Shown piece after piece: positions 1 to 5,708 of a stretch of DNA of 5,716 bases. The notes beneath the pieces are model-generated. The model was not told the DNA's origin, searched no databases, and was given only the letters and a program-made list of their open reading frames with translations. The DNA is taken from assembly GCA_013152765.1 (NCBI GenBank), contig JAADFT010000232.1, forward strand, positions 1 to 5,716, written 5' to 3'. Source of the DNA: Calditrichota bacterium (GTDB lineage Bacteria > Zhuqueibacterota > Zhuqueibacteria > Oleimicrobiales > Geothermoviventaceae). A program made the translations under genes and the position numbers. Numbering within the stretch: the first letter of the stretch is position 1; every line of letters begins with the position of its first letter.

Positions 1-815
1 GAGCCGAGTTCGTCGTAGTAGCGACGATGTTGAGGGAGGACAAAGCGGACGTAGTCCTGGGTAGAGATCAGTTGCACGCTGTCGTCGGCCAGCCCGATTA
101 CGTCGCCAGGCTGCCAGTCCACGAGACGACGTAGTGCCTTGATTCTGTTGATGATGGCCTCGGTAAGGAAGGCGAGAAAATCACGCATCAGGTCGGGTTC
201 GGTTTTGAGAAAAATGCAGGCGTTCTCCGGACCCAAAAGGCTGCAGGCGAGCGTGAACGGTCCGTCCGTACCCAGGCCAGCTCCCTCCACACGAGCGATG
301 GGTCTTCCCTGGTACTCAAAACCGCACTGTTTCTGCTCGAGGAAATATCGGTAGAAGCGCAAGCCCTCTTCCATCAGATTCTGGGTAGGATCGGGCAGGC
401 CCGAAGCCATGAGGCGTCTTACGTCCTCGGGTGACCTGAGAATTGGCTGCGTGTCCGGTACCTGACCCTCTCGGTAGACGACCGGACAACCGAGCCAGCC
501 AGCTTCGTACACATTCTGGAAATCCACCCACAGAGTCCAGCCGTCGGAGGGCAGGCCGAGTTCCTGGTCCTGGAGAACGTTGTGCCGCACCCAGTCCTGA
601 AATGCAAGCTGAACCCGCATCATGATGTCGGGCTGGGAGAAGTACGCCTGGAATGTAACCTCAGGGAAAGGGTTGCGGGCGGGATCGAGGAGAAGGACGC
701 GCGGGTTGATGCCGAACACGATGGGTACGCGCGGAGCCTCTCCTCTCCAGAACAGCTTCCAGAGTTCGCGGACTTCTTCGTTGTGCTTGTCAACCGGGTA
801 GCGGGAAATGTCCAT
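1..815 (-). CDS. Uroporphyrinogen decarboxylase (URO-D) family protein, C-terminus cut by window edge
   Basis: Reading the minus strand from ATG 815-813 gives 271 codons with no stop before the left edge. The N-terminus is MDISRYPVDKHNEEVRELW, then RVPIVFGINPR (29-39), QVPDTQP (118-124), GLGTDGPFTLAC (181-192) and GLADDSVQLIS (241-251), followed by VLPQHRRYYDELG at the cut end. These fit the URO-D/methyltransferase TIM-barrel superfamily seen in many environmental bacteria. The N-terminal substrate-binding segment of true HemE (MRQAGRY type) is absent, so a haem role is unlikely; relatives include corrinoid-linked methyltransferases such as MtaA and CmuA, whose zinc ligands would lie in the missing part. 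An in-frame TAG 48 bases upstream leaves this ATG as the only ATG start. The ribosome site is weak (GGA 9 bases before). It is roughly 65-80% of a usual family length. The substrate cannot be inferred, and it is probably unrelated to the copper genes. Confidence 0.9.
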   Translation of the reverse strand, partial: MDISRYPVDKHNEEVRELWKLFWRGEAPRVPIVFGINPRVLLLDPARNPFPEVTFQAYFSQPDIMMRVQLAFQDWVRHNVLQDQELGLPSDGWTLWVDFQNVYEAGWLGCPVVYREGQVPDTQPILRSPEDVRRLMASGLPDPTQNLMEEGLRFYRYFLEQKQCGFEYQGRPIARVEGAGLGTDGPFTLACSLLGPENACIFLKTEPDLMRDFLAFLTEAIINRIKALRRLVDWQPGDVIGLADDSVQLISTQDYVRFVLPQHRRYYDELG

Positions 816-960
816 CCGTTGTGTTCCAGCAGCGTTTGCGCAGTGTTTTTTTCTGCCCTGAATCTACAGTACTGGCGGGCAAGGCGCAACAAAGATTTCG
901 GGAAAGTTTGCTGCCAGCGCTGCCGGGGCCTCAAGGGCAGTAGGCCAAGAAGGAAACTCT

Positions 961-1148
961 TGCGGGCCACGTTTCTCCGGATCAGAGCGCTTTGGGGAAG
1001 AAGTTGAGGGGATAAGGAGATACTGGGCAATCTCCCTTTGTGTTCAACCGACGAAAGCCCTTGGTTCCGTCATCCCCCAATCCCGAGCTTGCCCCGGCGT
1101 CCCCTCTCCTGACACTTTGCGGAAAGGCAGGCCACGTCAACGCTGCCC
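961..1148. repeat. Direct repeat copy 1 (near the URO-D gene)
   Basis: Same orientation and block order as copy 2: a left block with cgggc and ctccggat (961-982), a purine-rich block gataagg followed by agata (1011-1022), a gacgaaa box (near 1051) and the C-rich core (1071-1148). Four minus-strand G-tracts (1104-1101, 1095-1092, 1084-1082, 1078-1074) are kept although the bases between them have changed. It has no terminal inverted repeats of insertion-sequence type and encodes nothing recognisable, so it is not a known mobile element from what can be seen. Confidence 0.75.
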
Positions 1149-1155
1149 ACGCGGG

Positions 1156-1196
1156 CTGATGTTACCGACATCAGAGGGACGCGCTTCTGCGCGTCC
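1156..1196. other. Two adjacent perfect hairpins between the repeat copies
   Basis: CTGATGT (1156-1162) and ACATCAG (1168-1174) form a 7-bp stem with a 5-base loop. Two bases later GGACGCGC (1177-1184) and GCGCGTCC (1189-1196) form an 8-bp stem with a 4-base loop. Both stems are perfect. No T-run follows on either strand, so these are not simple terminators. Their placement exactly in the linker between repeat copies suggests they belong to the repeated element, as in BIME-like or other structured intergenic repeats, but copy 2 lacks the same pair. Confidence 0.5.
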
Positions 1197-1207
1197 GGGT
1201 CGGTCTT

Positions 1208-1413
1208 TACGGGCAACGTCCCTCCGGATGGGAGAACTTTTGCGAACTTCATCGAGGAGATAAGGGGATACCCGGGATACGGAGATGCTGAGAAAGCACG
1301 TTTTGGCTTTGGCGACGAAAACTCCGTCTTCCTCTCATCCCCCAATCCCCAGCTTATCCCCACATCCCCTCTCCCAACTCTTTGTGGAAAGCGAAGCCAG
1401 GTTGACGTTGCCC
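1208..1413. repeat. Direct repeat copy 2 (near the oxidase gene)
   Basis: Aligned by eye with 961-1148. The core 1336-1413 aligns without gaps to 1071-1148 at an offset of 265 bases, with 61 of 78 positions identical by my count; it opens with the shared catcccccaatccc. The left part, 1208-1229, matches 961-982 (18 of 22) at offset 247, and gataagg at 1259 matches 1011 at offset 248. About 17 extra bases lie between these blocks in this copy. On the minus strand it has five G-tracts (1375-1373, 1369-1366, 1361-1358, 1350-1347, 1343-1339). The level of divergence points to an old duplication or to two members of a dispersed family. Confidence 0.75.
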
Positions 1414-1460
1414 GCACAGCTTTGCCTGTTTCTTTCTGCGAAAATACGGGCAAAGCGGGC
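1410..1460 (-). other. Imperfect inverted repeat just after the oxidase stop
   Basis: On the plus strand GGCAAAGCGGGC (1449-1460) can pair with GCCCGC (1410-1415) plus TTTGCC (1421-1426), leaving a 5-base bulge and a loop of about 22 bases. On the minus strand it begins 2 bases after the oxidase stop codon. There is no T-run after the second arm, so it is at best a weak or Rho-assisted end of the copper operon, or an mRNA 3'-end stabiliser. Part of one arm belongs to the edge of repeat copy 2. Confidence 0.3.
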
Positions 1461-1462
1461 TC

Positions 1463-3031
1463 CTAAGCTTTCACCAGGTAGTTGCGCATCATGCCAAGGT
1501 CCTCGTGCTCCAGGTTGTGGCAGTGGTACAGGAACAGGCCGGGGTAGTCCCGGAAGCGGAGGATGATTTTCATGCGCATGCCCGGCATGAGGAGGACGCT
1601 GTCTTTCCAGCCGTTGTCCACAAAACCGTCTTTGATTGACTCCCAGCCGGCCGACGGCGACCGCTCCAGCACCTGAAACTGAAGTCCGTGGACGTGCACC
1701 GGGTGAGGAATTTGCATCATCCCTCCCATCATCCCGGAGCTGTCGTTAACCAGCTCCCAAACTTCCGTTGTGTTGAGGCGAACGACCTCGTCGTCTGCCA
1801 CCGAGGTCATCTGGAAGGTGCGTCCGTTGATGGTTGGTTGCATGCCTCGCATGGCGAACCGGAACGTGCGTGGCCGAGCGGCGTTCCGGGCTTCAGCGAC
1901 CGGTATGCGCTCGACGGGCGAAAGCTGCCGTGGCAGGGTGCGTTTTTCCGATTCCTTTCGCGTAACGCGCACGCGAACGAGAGTGAGCTCGTCGCCATTT
2001 TGTGGCACGCTTTGGCCACGCTGCATCATGCCACCACCCATCATTCCTCCCATCATGCCACCGGAGGCGCCCGAGAAGCGGAGGGATTTCAAAAGTAGTT
2101 CGTCGCCCGGCGTGCGTCCGGAAAGGTCGAGCCAGATGTCCAGACGCTCCGCCGGTCCGAGCACGACGTACGGTTTTTGCACCGGGGCGTCAAGCAGGCC
2201 CCCGTCTGTGCCCAGCACAGTCACCGGAGTGCCATCGCTCCACGCCAGCTTGTAAATCCGCGAGTTGGAGCCATTCAACACGCGCAGCCTGTAGGCTCGT
2301 GTGGCAAGGTTTAGCTCGGCCTCGGGTTTGCCGTTCACCAGAATTGTGTTGCCGAGAAAGCCGGTCATCCTCTGCATCCGGTTGGTCAGGTACACAAGCT
2401 GGTTGTTGCGATCGAACGTGCGGTCCTGGATCACAAGAGGGATCTCTGCGTCCCCAGAAGGGAGGTCGAGAGCCTCTTCCTCCTGACCAGTCACAAACAG
2501 AAGGCCCGCCAGCCCCCGGTAGACCTGGGGTCCGGTTTTGCCGTGGGGATGCGGGTGAAACCAGTACATCCCAGGCCTGTCTTTTATCTCGAATTCGTAG
2601 ACGTAGGTTTGTCCGCGCTTGATGGCGAAGCGAGGGTGACCGTCGTACTCCTGGGGCACATGCAGACCGTGCCAGTGCACGACGCTTTCCTGCTCGATCT
2701 GGTTGCGGAAACGGATCCGTACCTTTTGCCCTCTTTGGAATCGGAACACGGGCCCGAGGTAGGTACCGGGCAGGTTCTGGACCGCACCCTGCGGCCCGGC
2801 CAGGACCTCAGCCTGGTAGGACCACACGGCCGTTTCCCTCCCGGGCAGGATCGGTACGGCGTCGGGGCGGGCTGTGAGCTGGATGTCCACGTCTGGCGCG
2901 AAGTCCGGGTTTGGCCCGGTGCGTGGTTGAGTTGCGGTCCCCGAGCGCGTCAGCGGTTCCACAAGTCGGAAACCTGCCAGACCCGCGCCGAGGCTGACGG
3001 CTGCGTAGCCGAGAAACTTCCTTCTGTTCAT
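1463..3031 (-). CDS. CueO-like multicopper oxidase, Tat-exported, Met-rich
   Basis: A 522-residue three-domain multicopper oxidase (laccase/CueO type), expected to oxidise Cu(I) or phenolic substrates outside the cytoplasmic membrane while reducing O2 to water. The N-terminus MNRRKFLGY plus a hydrophobic stretch to about residue 27 is a twin-arginine signal peptide, implying export in folded form. All copper ligands are visible: HWHG (H119, H121), HPHPHG (H159, H161), HPVHVHG (H443, H446, H448) and the C-terminal HCHNLEHEDLGMM with H503, the type 1 Cys504, H505, H509 and axial Met514. Cupredoxin domains lie at about 75-185, 195-350 and 385-522. Two Met/Gly-rich loops (about 324-338 and 433-439) resemble in character the Met-rich segment of E. 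coli CueO that binds Cu(I). It is last in the copper operon, 58 bases after the SHOCT gene, with a strong ribosome site. Length is normal and it is intact. I leave the symbol blank because CueO, CopA-oxidase and other laccase subfamilies cannot be separated by eye. Confidence 0.96.
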   Translation of the reverse strand: MNRRKFLGYAAVSLGAGLAGFRLVEPLTRSGTATQPRTGPNPDFAPDVDIQLTARPDAVPILPGRETAVWSYQAEVLAGPQGAVQNLPGTYLGPVFRFQRGQKVRIRFRNQIEQESVVHWHGLHVPQEYDGHPRFAIKRGQTYVYEFEIKDRPGMYWFHPHPHGKTGPQVYRGLAGLLFVTGQEEEALDLPSGDAEIPLVIQDRTFDRNNQLVYLTNRMQRMTGFLGNTILVNGKPEAELNLATRAYRLRVLNGSNSRIYKLAWSDGTPVTVLGTDGGLLDAPVQKPYVVLGPAERLDIWLDLSGRTPGDELLLKSLRFSGASGGMMGGMMGGGMMQRGQSVPQNGDELTLVRVRVTRKESEKRTLPRQLSPVERIPVAEARNAARPRTFRFAMRGMQPTINGRTFQMTSVADDEVVRLNTTEVWELVNDSSGMMGGMMQIPHPVHVHGLQFQVLERSPSAGWESIKDGFVDNGWKDSVLLMPGMRMKIILRFRDYPGLFLYHCHNLEHEDLGMMRNYLVKA

Positions 3032-3037
3032 GCTTTG

Positions 3038-3044
3038 CTCCTTT
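3038..3044 (-). promoter_or_regulatory. Ribosome binding site that fixes the oxidase start
   Basis: The minus strand reads AAAGGAG, 6 bases before the ATG at 3031-3029. The frame stays open upstream to a TTG at 3058, but that longer form would translate through this Shine-Dalgarno sequence and put nine residues before the twin-arginine signal. The ATG at 3031 is therefore the start. Confidence 0.88.
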
Positions 3045-3083
3045 CGATCGGCGCCCAAGCTTGTGAGCGCAAAGGCAAATTCA

Positions 3084-3099
3084 CCGGGCTCAGGCCCGG
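3084..3099. other. Short GC-rich hairpin across the SHOCT stop codon
   Basis: CCGGGC (3084-3089) and GCCCGG (3094-3099) are perfect inverted arms around a 4-base loop. The loop contains the SHOCT TGA (3092-3090 on the minus strand). No T-run follows on the minus strand, and the oxidase ribosome site is about 40 bases farther on, so it would not be a normal terminator. It could slightly modulate read-through to the oxidase or protect an mRNA end; it could also be chance in GC-rich DNA. Confidence 0.4.
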
Positions 3100-3314
3100 A
3101 GCTCCCGCTTCATTTGTTCGAACTGCTCTTTGCTGATTTCCCCTCGGGCGTAGCGCTGCTTCAGGATGCCGAGAGGCGATTCGTCCGCCGGCGGTCTCCC
3201 GCCTGGCAGCTGGCGTTGCCGACTGCTCTGCGTGATCTGGTTGATTCCCCAGATTACCAGGCCGATGACTGCGATCCAGAACAGGATGCCAAAGACTCCC
3301 ATGCCGAACATCAT
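3090..3314 (-). CDS. Small membrane-anchored SHOCT-domain protein
   Basis: A 74-residue protein. Residues 5-25 form one hydrophobic membrane segment starting right after a Met/Phe/Gly-rich N-terminus. A polar Gln/Arg/Pro linker follows (about 26-44), and residues 45-74 match the SHOCT domain pattern, an amphipathic helix pair with LKQRYARGEIS then EQFEQMKREL. SHOCT (short C-terminal) domains are usually found at protein ends and are thought to mediate oligomerisation or interaction; no catalytic role is known. The start is supported by AAAAGGAG at 3323-3330, with AGGAG ending 8 bases before the ATG. It sits between the copper ATPase and the oxidase, with 58 bases to the oxidase start, so it is probably co-transcribed. 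In my recollection such small TM-SHOCT proteins recur next to copper-export genes, but their function is unknown. Its short N-terminal stretch has four Met, too few to claim metal binding. Domain call is firm, role open. Confidence 0.86.
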   Translation of the reverse strand: MMFGMGVFGILFWIAVIGLVIWGINQITQSSRQRQLPGGRPPADESPLGILKQRYARGEISKEQFEQMKRELRA

Positions 3315-3499
3315 GATTTGTTCTCCTTTTTGGCCTGGTCTCGCCAGCTCATGAATGGGCGGTTTCCAGGCCGTTTCTTGTTCGTTCCGTCAGGTGCCGG
3401 AGCGAGAGCTGCTCGTCCGAAACCCGGTTGGTGGCTCTCCTGGCCGGACAGCCAGGAGAGCATCAGGCGCTTTGCGGCGCGGTCTGTTAGGCGTTGCAC
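3311..3499 (-). CDS. Doubtful 62-codon ORF between ATPase and SHOCT genes
   Basis: An open frame of 62 codons starting with GTG, 16 bases after the ATPase stop. Its TGA overlaps the SHOCT start codon as ATGA, the arrangement of translationally coupled genes. A GAGG sits 12 bases before the GTG, which is farther than ideal. The product would be basic and polar, rich in Arg, Pro and Lys, with no membrane segment or known motif. Its last 12 or so codons necessarily carry the SHOCT ribosome site, which explains the terminal Lys codons. A perfect inverted repeat (3435-3460) lies inside it, which suggests selection on RNA structure as much as on protein. By my count about two thirds of third positions are G or C, which does not decide the question. 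It may be a small operon member, a leader peptide coupling translation, or chance. I do not recognise it. Confidence 0.22.
   Translation of the reverse strand: MQRLTDRAAKRLMLSWLSGQESHQPGFGRAALAPAPDGTNKKRPGNRPFMSWRDQAKKENKS
3323..3330 (-). promoter_or_regulatory. Ribosome binding site of the SHOCT gene
   Basis: The minus strand reads AAAAGGAG here, with 8 bases between it and the ATG at 3314-3312. This is a strong Shine-Dalgarno match. It chooses the first of two adjacent ATG codons and lies inside the preceding doubtful ORF, so coupling would be possible if that ORF is translated. Confidence 0.8.
3435..3460. other. Perfect 10-bp inverted repeat (hairpin) in the ATPase-SHOCT spacer
   Basis: The arms at 3435-3444 (CTCTCCTGGC) and 3451-3460 (GCCAGGAGAG) are exactly complementary around a 6-base loop, giving a stable GC-rich stem in RNA from either strand. 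Neither strand has a T-run after it, so it is not a standard intrinsic terminator. It lies about 55 bases after the ATPase stop and 120 bases before the SHOCT start. An mRNA processing or stabilising element that sets different expression for the ATPase and the downstream genes is possible, as is a palindromic protein-binding site. Role is inference; the symmetry is seen directly. Confidence 0.6.
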
Positions 3500-3515
3500 C
3501 GGGTTGCCAGGCCTC

Positions 3516-5708
3516 TCAGGATGACGACCTGCTTGTTGTGCGTTTGAGCTTCAGGAAACGTGCGTTCACCGCTACGATCACCGTGCTCAGGGACATGAGC
3601 ACGGCGCCCATGGCCGGACTCAGCAAAATGCCCTGGCTGTAGAGTACTCCCGCTGCCAAAGGGATGGCCAGCGCGTTGTAACCCGTGGCCCAGGCGAGGT
3701 TTTGCGCCATCTTTCGGTACGTCGCTTTGGCCAGATCGATGATGGCCACTACATCCAGCGGGTTGCTCCGTACCAGCACGATGTCTGCCGTCTCCACGGC
3801 CACGTCCGTGCCTGCGCCGATGGCGATGCCCACGTCGGCCTGGGCCAGGGCCGGAGCATCGTTCACGCCGTCGCCGGTCATGGCTACGGTCAGACCGCGT
3901 GCCTGAACCTCTTTGACCTTGGCGGCCTTTTCGTGCGGCAGAACTTCGGCAAAAACCTCGTCCAGGCCAAGCTCCTCGGCGACCCAGTGCGCAACCTGCT
4001 GATTGTCGCCCGTGAGCATCATGGTGCGAATGCCCATGGCCTTGAGCTCGGCGATGGCCTGCTTGGACTCGGGCCGGATGGTGTCGGCCAGAGCAATGGC
4101 CCCTTCAACCCTGCCGTCCACGATCACGAAGACGACCGTTTTGCCCTGGGATCTGACCTTGTCGACCTGGTCGTTCCTGACCTCGAGCTTCTGCGTCTTC
4201 AGGTAGCCGGGGCTGGCGACGACGACGTGGTGACCTTCCACCACACCCTGTGCTCCTTTACCGGGAATGGCGCGGAAGTCCTTCACCGCAGGGGGATTCT
4301 TGGCGAATTTGACGATGCCCGTCGCAATCGGGTGCTCCGAGTGGGCTTCGACGGCTGCGGCGAGGCGAACGATCTCCTCAGGGCTGTAGCGGTCGCCGAG
4401 AGACACAACGTCGGTCACCCCAAAGCTGCCCTCGGTCAGCGTGCCAGTCTTGTCGAAAATGATGGCGCGGATGTTTCGGGCGGCCTCGAAAGCAGCACGG
4501 TCGCGGATGAGCAGTCCGTTGCGGGCCGAGATGGCGGTGGAAACGGCCACAACGAGTGGAACCGCAAGCCCGAGAGCGTGGGGGCACGTAATGACCATCA
4601 CGGTCACAGTGCGCTCGAGTGCGAAGGCGAGGTCTTTGTTGACGAGAGCGAGCCACACGAACATGGTGATCGCACCGCCGGCGATGGCGATCAGCGTGAG
4701 CCACAGGGCTGCCCGGTTGGCCAGGTCCTGCGTTTTCGACTTGCTGGCCTGCGCTTCTCGCACTAAGTCGATGACCTGCGAAAGGAAGGAATCCTTGCCC
4801 GTACGCTGCACTTCCACCGTGATCGAGCCTTCCCCGTTGATGGCACCGCCGATGACCTCATCTCCCGGCTTTTTGTGCACCGGTTTGGACTCGCCCGTCA
4901 GCATGGCCTCGTTCACGGAGGTTTCGCCTTCGAGCACGACGCCGTCGGCCGGGATCTTTTCGCCTGGCTTAACCAGCACCTTGTCGCCGGGCCGCAACTG
5001 GTCGAGAGGCACGTCTTTGACGGTACCGTCCGGGAAGATTTTGTGGGCATCCGAGGGCATGAGCTTGGCAAGCTCCTCGAGAGCGCGGGAGGCTCCCATC
5101 ACGGATTTCATCTCGATCCAGTGGCCGAGGAGCATGATGTCGATCAGCGTGGCCAGCTCCCAGAAGAAGGTCTTCCCGGCGAGCCCGAACACGACGGAAC
5201 TGCTGTAAAAGTACGCCACCGAGATTGCCAGGGCAATCAGGGTCATCATACCCGGCTGGAGCTTGCGCATTTCGTTCACGAACCCCTTGAGGAAGGGGTA
5301 GCCGCCGTAGAAGAAGACGGCCGACGAGAGAACGAACGCGACGTAGATGTCGCCGCTGAAACGGAGCGCAGTGCCGAGCCCCAGCAACTTCTGGACGAGC
5401 GGGGAAAGAAGCAGGATTGGCAGGGTAAGTGCCAGGGAAATCCAGAAGCGCTTCCGGAAGTCGGCTACCATGTGGGCGTGGTGATCGTGATGATCGTGTC
5501 CGGCGTGGCCCTGGTGAGCTGTGTGTTCCGATCCTGTGTGCGCATGCGTACCGTGCTCTGCGTGGTGCTGGTGTGCGTGATCGTGTTCACCCCCGGTGTG
5601 GGTTGCGTGAGCATGGTGCACGTGAGACCCGGATTCACCGTGCTGATCTGGGCTGTGGTCGTGCGGCCCGTGTTTGTGAGGTGCACTGGCTTTCTGCTTT
5701 TTCGTCAT
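3516..5708 (-). CDS. copB: CopB-type P1B copper-translocating ATPase with His-rich N-terminus
   Basis: A 730-residue inner-membrane P-type ATPase that uses ATP to export copper (Cu+ or Cu2+, possibly Ag+) from the cytosol. Visible motifs: TGES (271-274) in the actuator domain, the metal-site motif CPH (375-377) in the sixth membrane helix, the phosphorylated Asp in DKTGT (D419), the P1B HP dipeptide (459-460), MLTGDN (564-569) and TGDGVNDAP (611-619). YN at 677-678 and MSLST at 705-709 lie in the last two helices. About eight membrane helices are recognisable (near 88-108, 121-138, 152-172, 180-198, 332-355, 366-389, 668-690 and 695-715). CPH rather than CPC, and no N-terminal CxxC metal-binding domain, place it with CopB/P1B-3 rather than CopA. 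Residues 1-79 hold 27 histidines. Only 8 bases upstream of the ATG are visible, with no ribosome site in them. The next ATG (Met80) would remove the His tail and also lacks a ribosome site, so the first ATG is preferred. It is first in the visible operon. The family is certain; metal preference is inferred from the motif. Confidence 0.96.
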   Translation of the reverse strand: MTKKQKASAPHKHGPHDHSPDQHGESGSHVHHAHATHTGGEHDHAHQHHAEHGTHAHTGSEHTAHQGHAGHDHHDHHAHMVADFRKRFWISLALTLPILLLSPLVQKLLGLGTALRFSGDIYVAFVLSSAVFFYGGYPFLKGFVNEMRKLQPGMMTLIALAISVAYFYSSSVVFGLAGKTFFWELATLIDIMLLGHWIEMKSVMGASRALEELAKLMPSDAHKIFPDGTVKDVPLDQLRPGDKVLVKPGEKIPADGVVLEGETSVNEAMLTGESKPVHKKPGDEVIGGAINGEGSITVEVQRTGKDSFLSQVIDLVREAQASKSKTQDLANRAALWLTLIAIAGGAITMFVWLALVNKDLAFALERTVTVMVITCPHALGLAVPLVVAVSTAISARNGLLIRDRAAFEAARNIRAIIFDKTGTLTEGSFGVTDVVSLGDRYSPEEIVRLAAAVEAHSEHPIATGIVKFAKNPPAVKDFRAIPGKGAQGVVEGHHVVVASPGYLKTQKLEVRNDQVDKVRSQGKTVVFVIVDGRVEGAIALADTIRPESKQAIAELKAMGIRTMMLTGDNQQVAHWVAEELGLDEVFAEVLPHEKAAKVKEVQARGLTVAMTGDGVNDAPALAQADVGIAIGAGTDVAVETADIVLVRSNPLDVVAIIDLAKATYRKMAQNLAWATGYNALAIPLAAGVLYSQGILLSPAMGAVLMSLSTVIVAVNARFLKLKRTTSRSSS

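Larger units (their letters stand above)
816..1462. other. Gene-poor region with diverged direct repeats
   Basis: About 650 bases between the oxidase stop and the URO-D-like start. Open frames here, including one of 127 codons on the minus strand at 1070-1453, run through the repeat copies in different phases and their mismatches do not favour third codon positions, so I do not call them genes. The region holds two direct copies of a repeat (961-1148 and 1208-1413), a short echo of the unit start at 1445-1453, two adjacent hairpins (1156-1174 and 1177-1196), and an A-run in the URO-D leader (T-run at 846-852 on the plus strand). No tRNA, rRNA or transposase is visible. Confidence 0.7.

Noticed and set aside
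1..815. HemE (haem biosynthesis) assignment for the left-edge gene
   Set aside because: The N-terminal substrate-binding segment typical of HemE is absent and the start resembles the wider URO-D/methyltransferase family instead.
826..852. Plus-strand T-run of seven after GC-rich sequence, resembling a terminator
   Set aside because: The preceding bases form no stem longer than about 3-4 bp, and there is no plus-strand gene to terminate.
861..889. Possible sigma-70 promoter for the URO-D-like gene (minus strand TTGCGC, 17-base spacer, TAGATT)
   Set aside because: The -35 box matches only about three of six consensus bases and the -10 four of six. The spacing is right and the place is plausible, but this is too weak to annotate without transcript start data.
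582..1030. Open frames on both strands (582-1007 plus, 620-1030 minus)
   Set aside because: Both overlap the URO-D-like gene in other frames and extend into non-coding repeat sequence; only the frame starting at 815 gives family motifs.
961..1413. CRISPR array or insertion sequence
   Set aside because: There are only two long, diverged units with no regular short repeats and spacers, no terminal inverted repeats, no target duplication seen and no transposase or cas gene in the window.
1070..1453. 127-codon minus-strand ORF downstream of the oxidase
   Set aside because: It spans both repeat copies, which are 265 bases apart and thus read in different frames. Mismatches between copies are not concentrated at third positions, there is no good ribosome site, and its C-terminus simply translates the G-rich tracts.
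2002..2622. 206-codon plus-strand ORF and neighbouring frames
   Set aside because: Antisense to the oxidase with conserved copper domains; the composition is Arg/Pro/Ser-rich as expected of a shadow frame.
3702..4766. 354-codon plus-strand ORF
   Set aside because: Lies entirely antisense to the ATPase catalytic domains, whose motifs are intact; it has no recognisable domain and is a GC-rich shadow frame.
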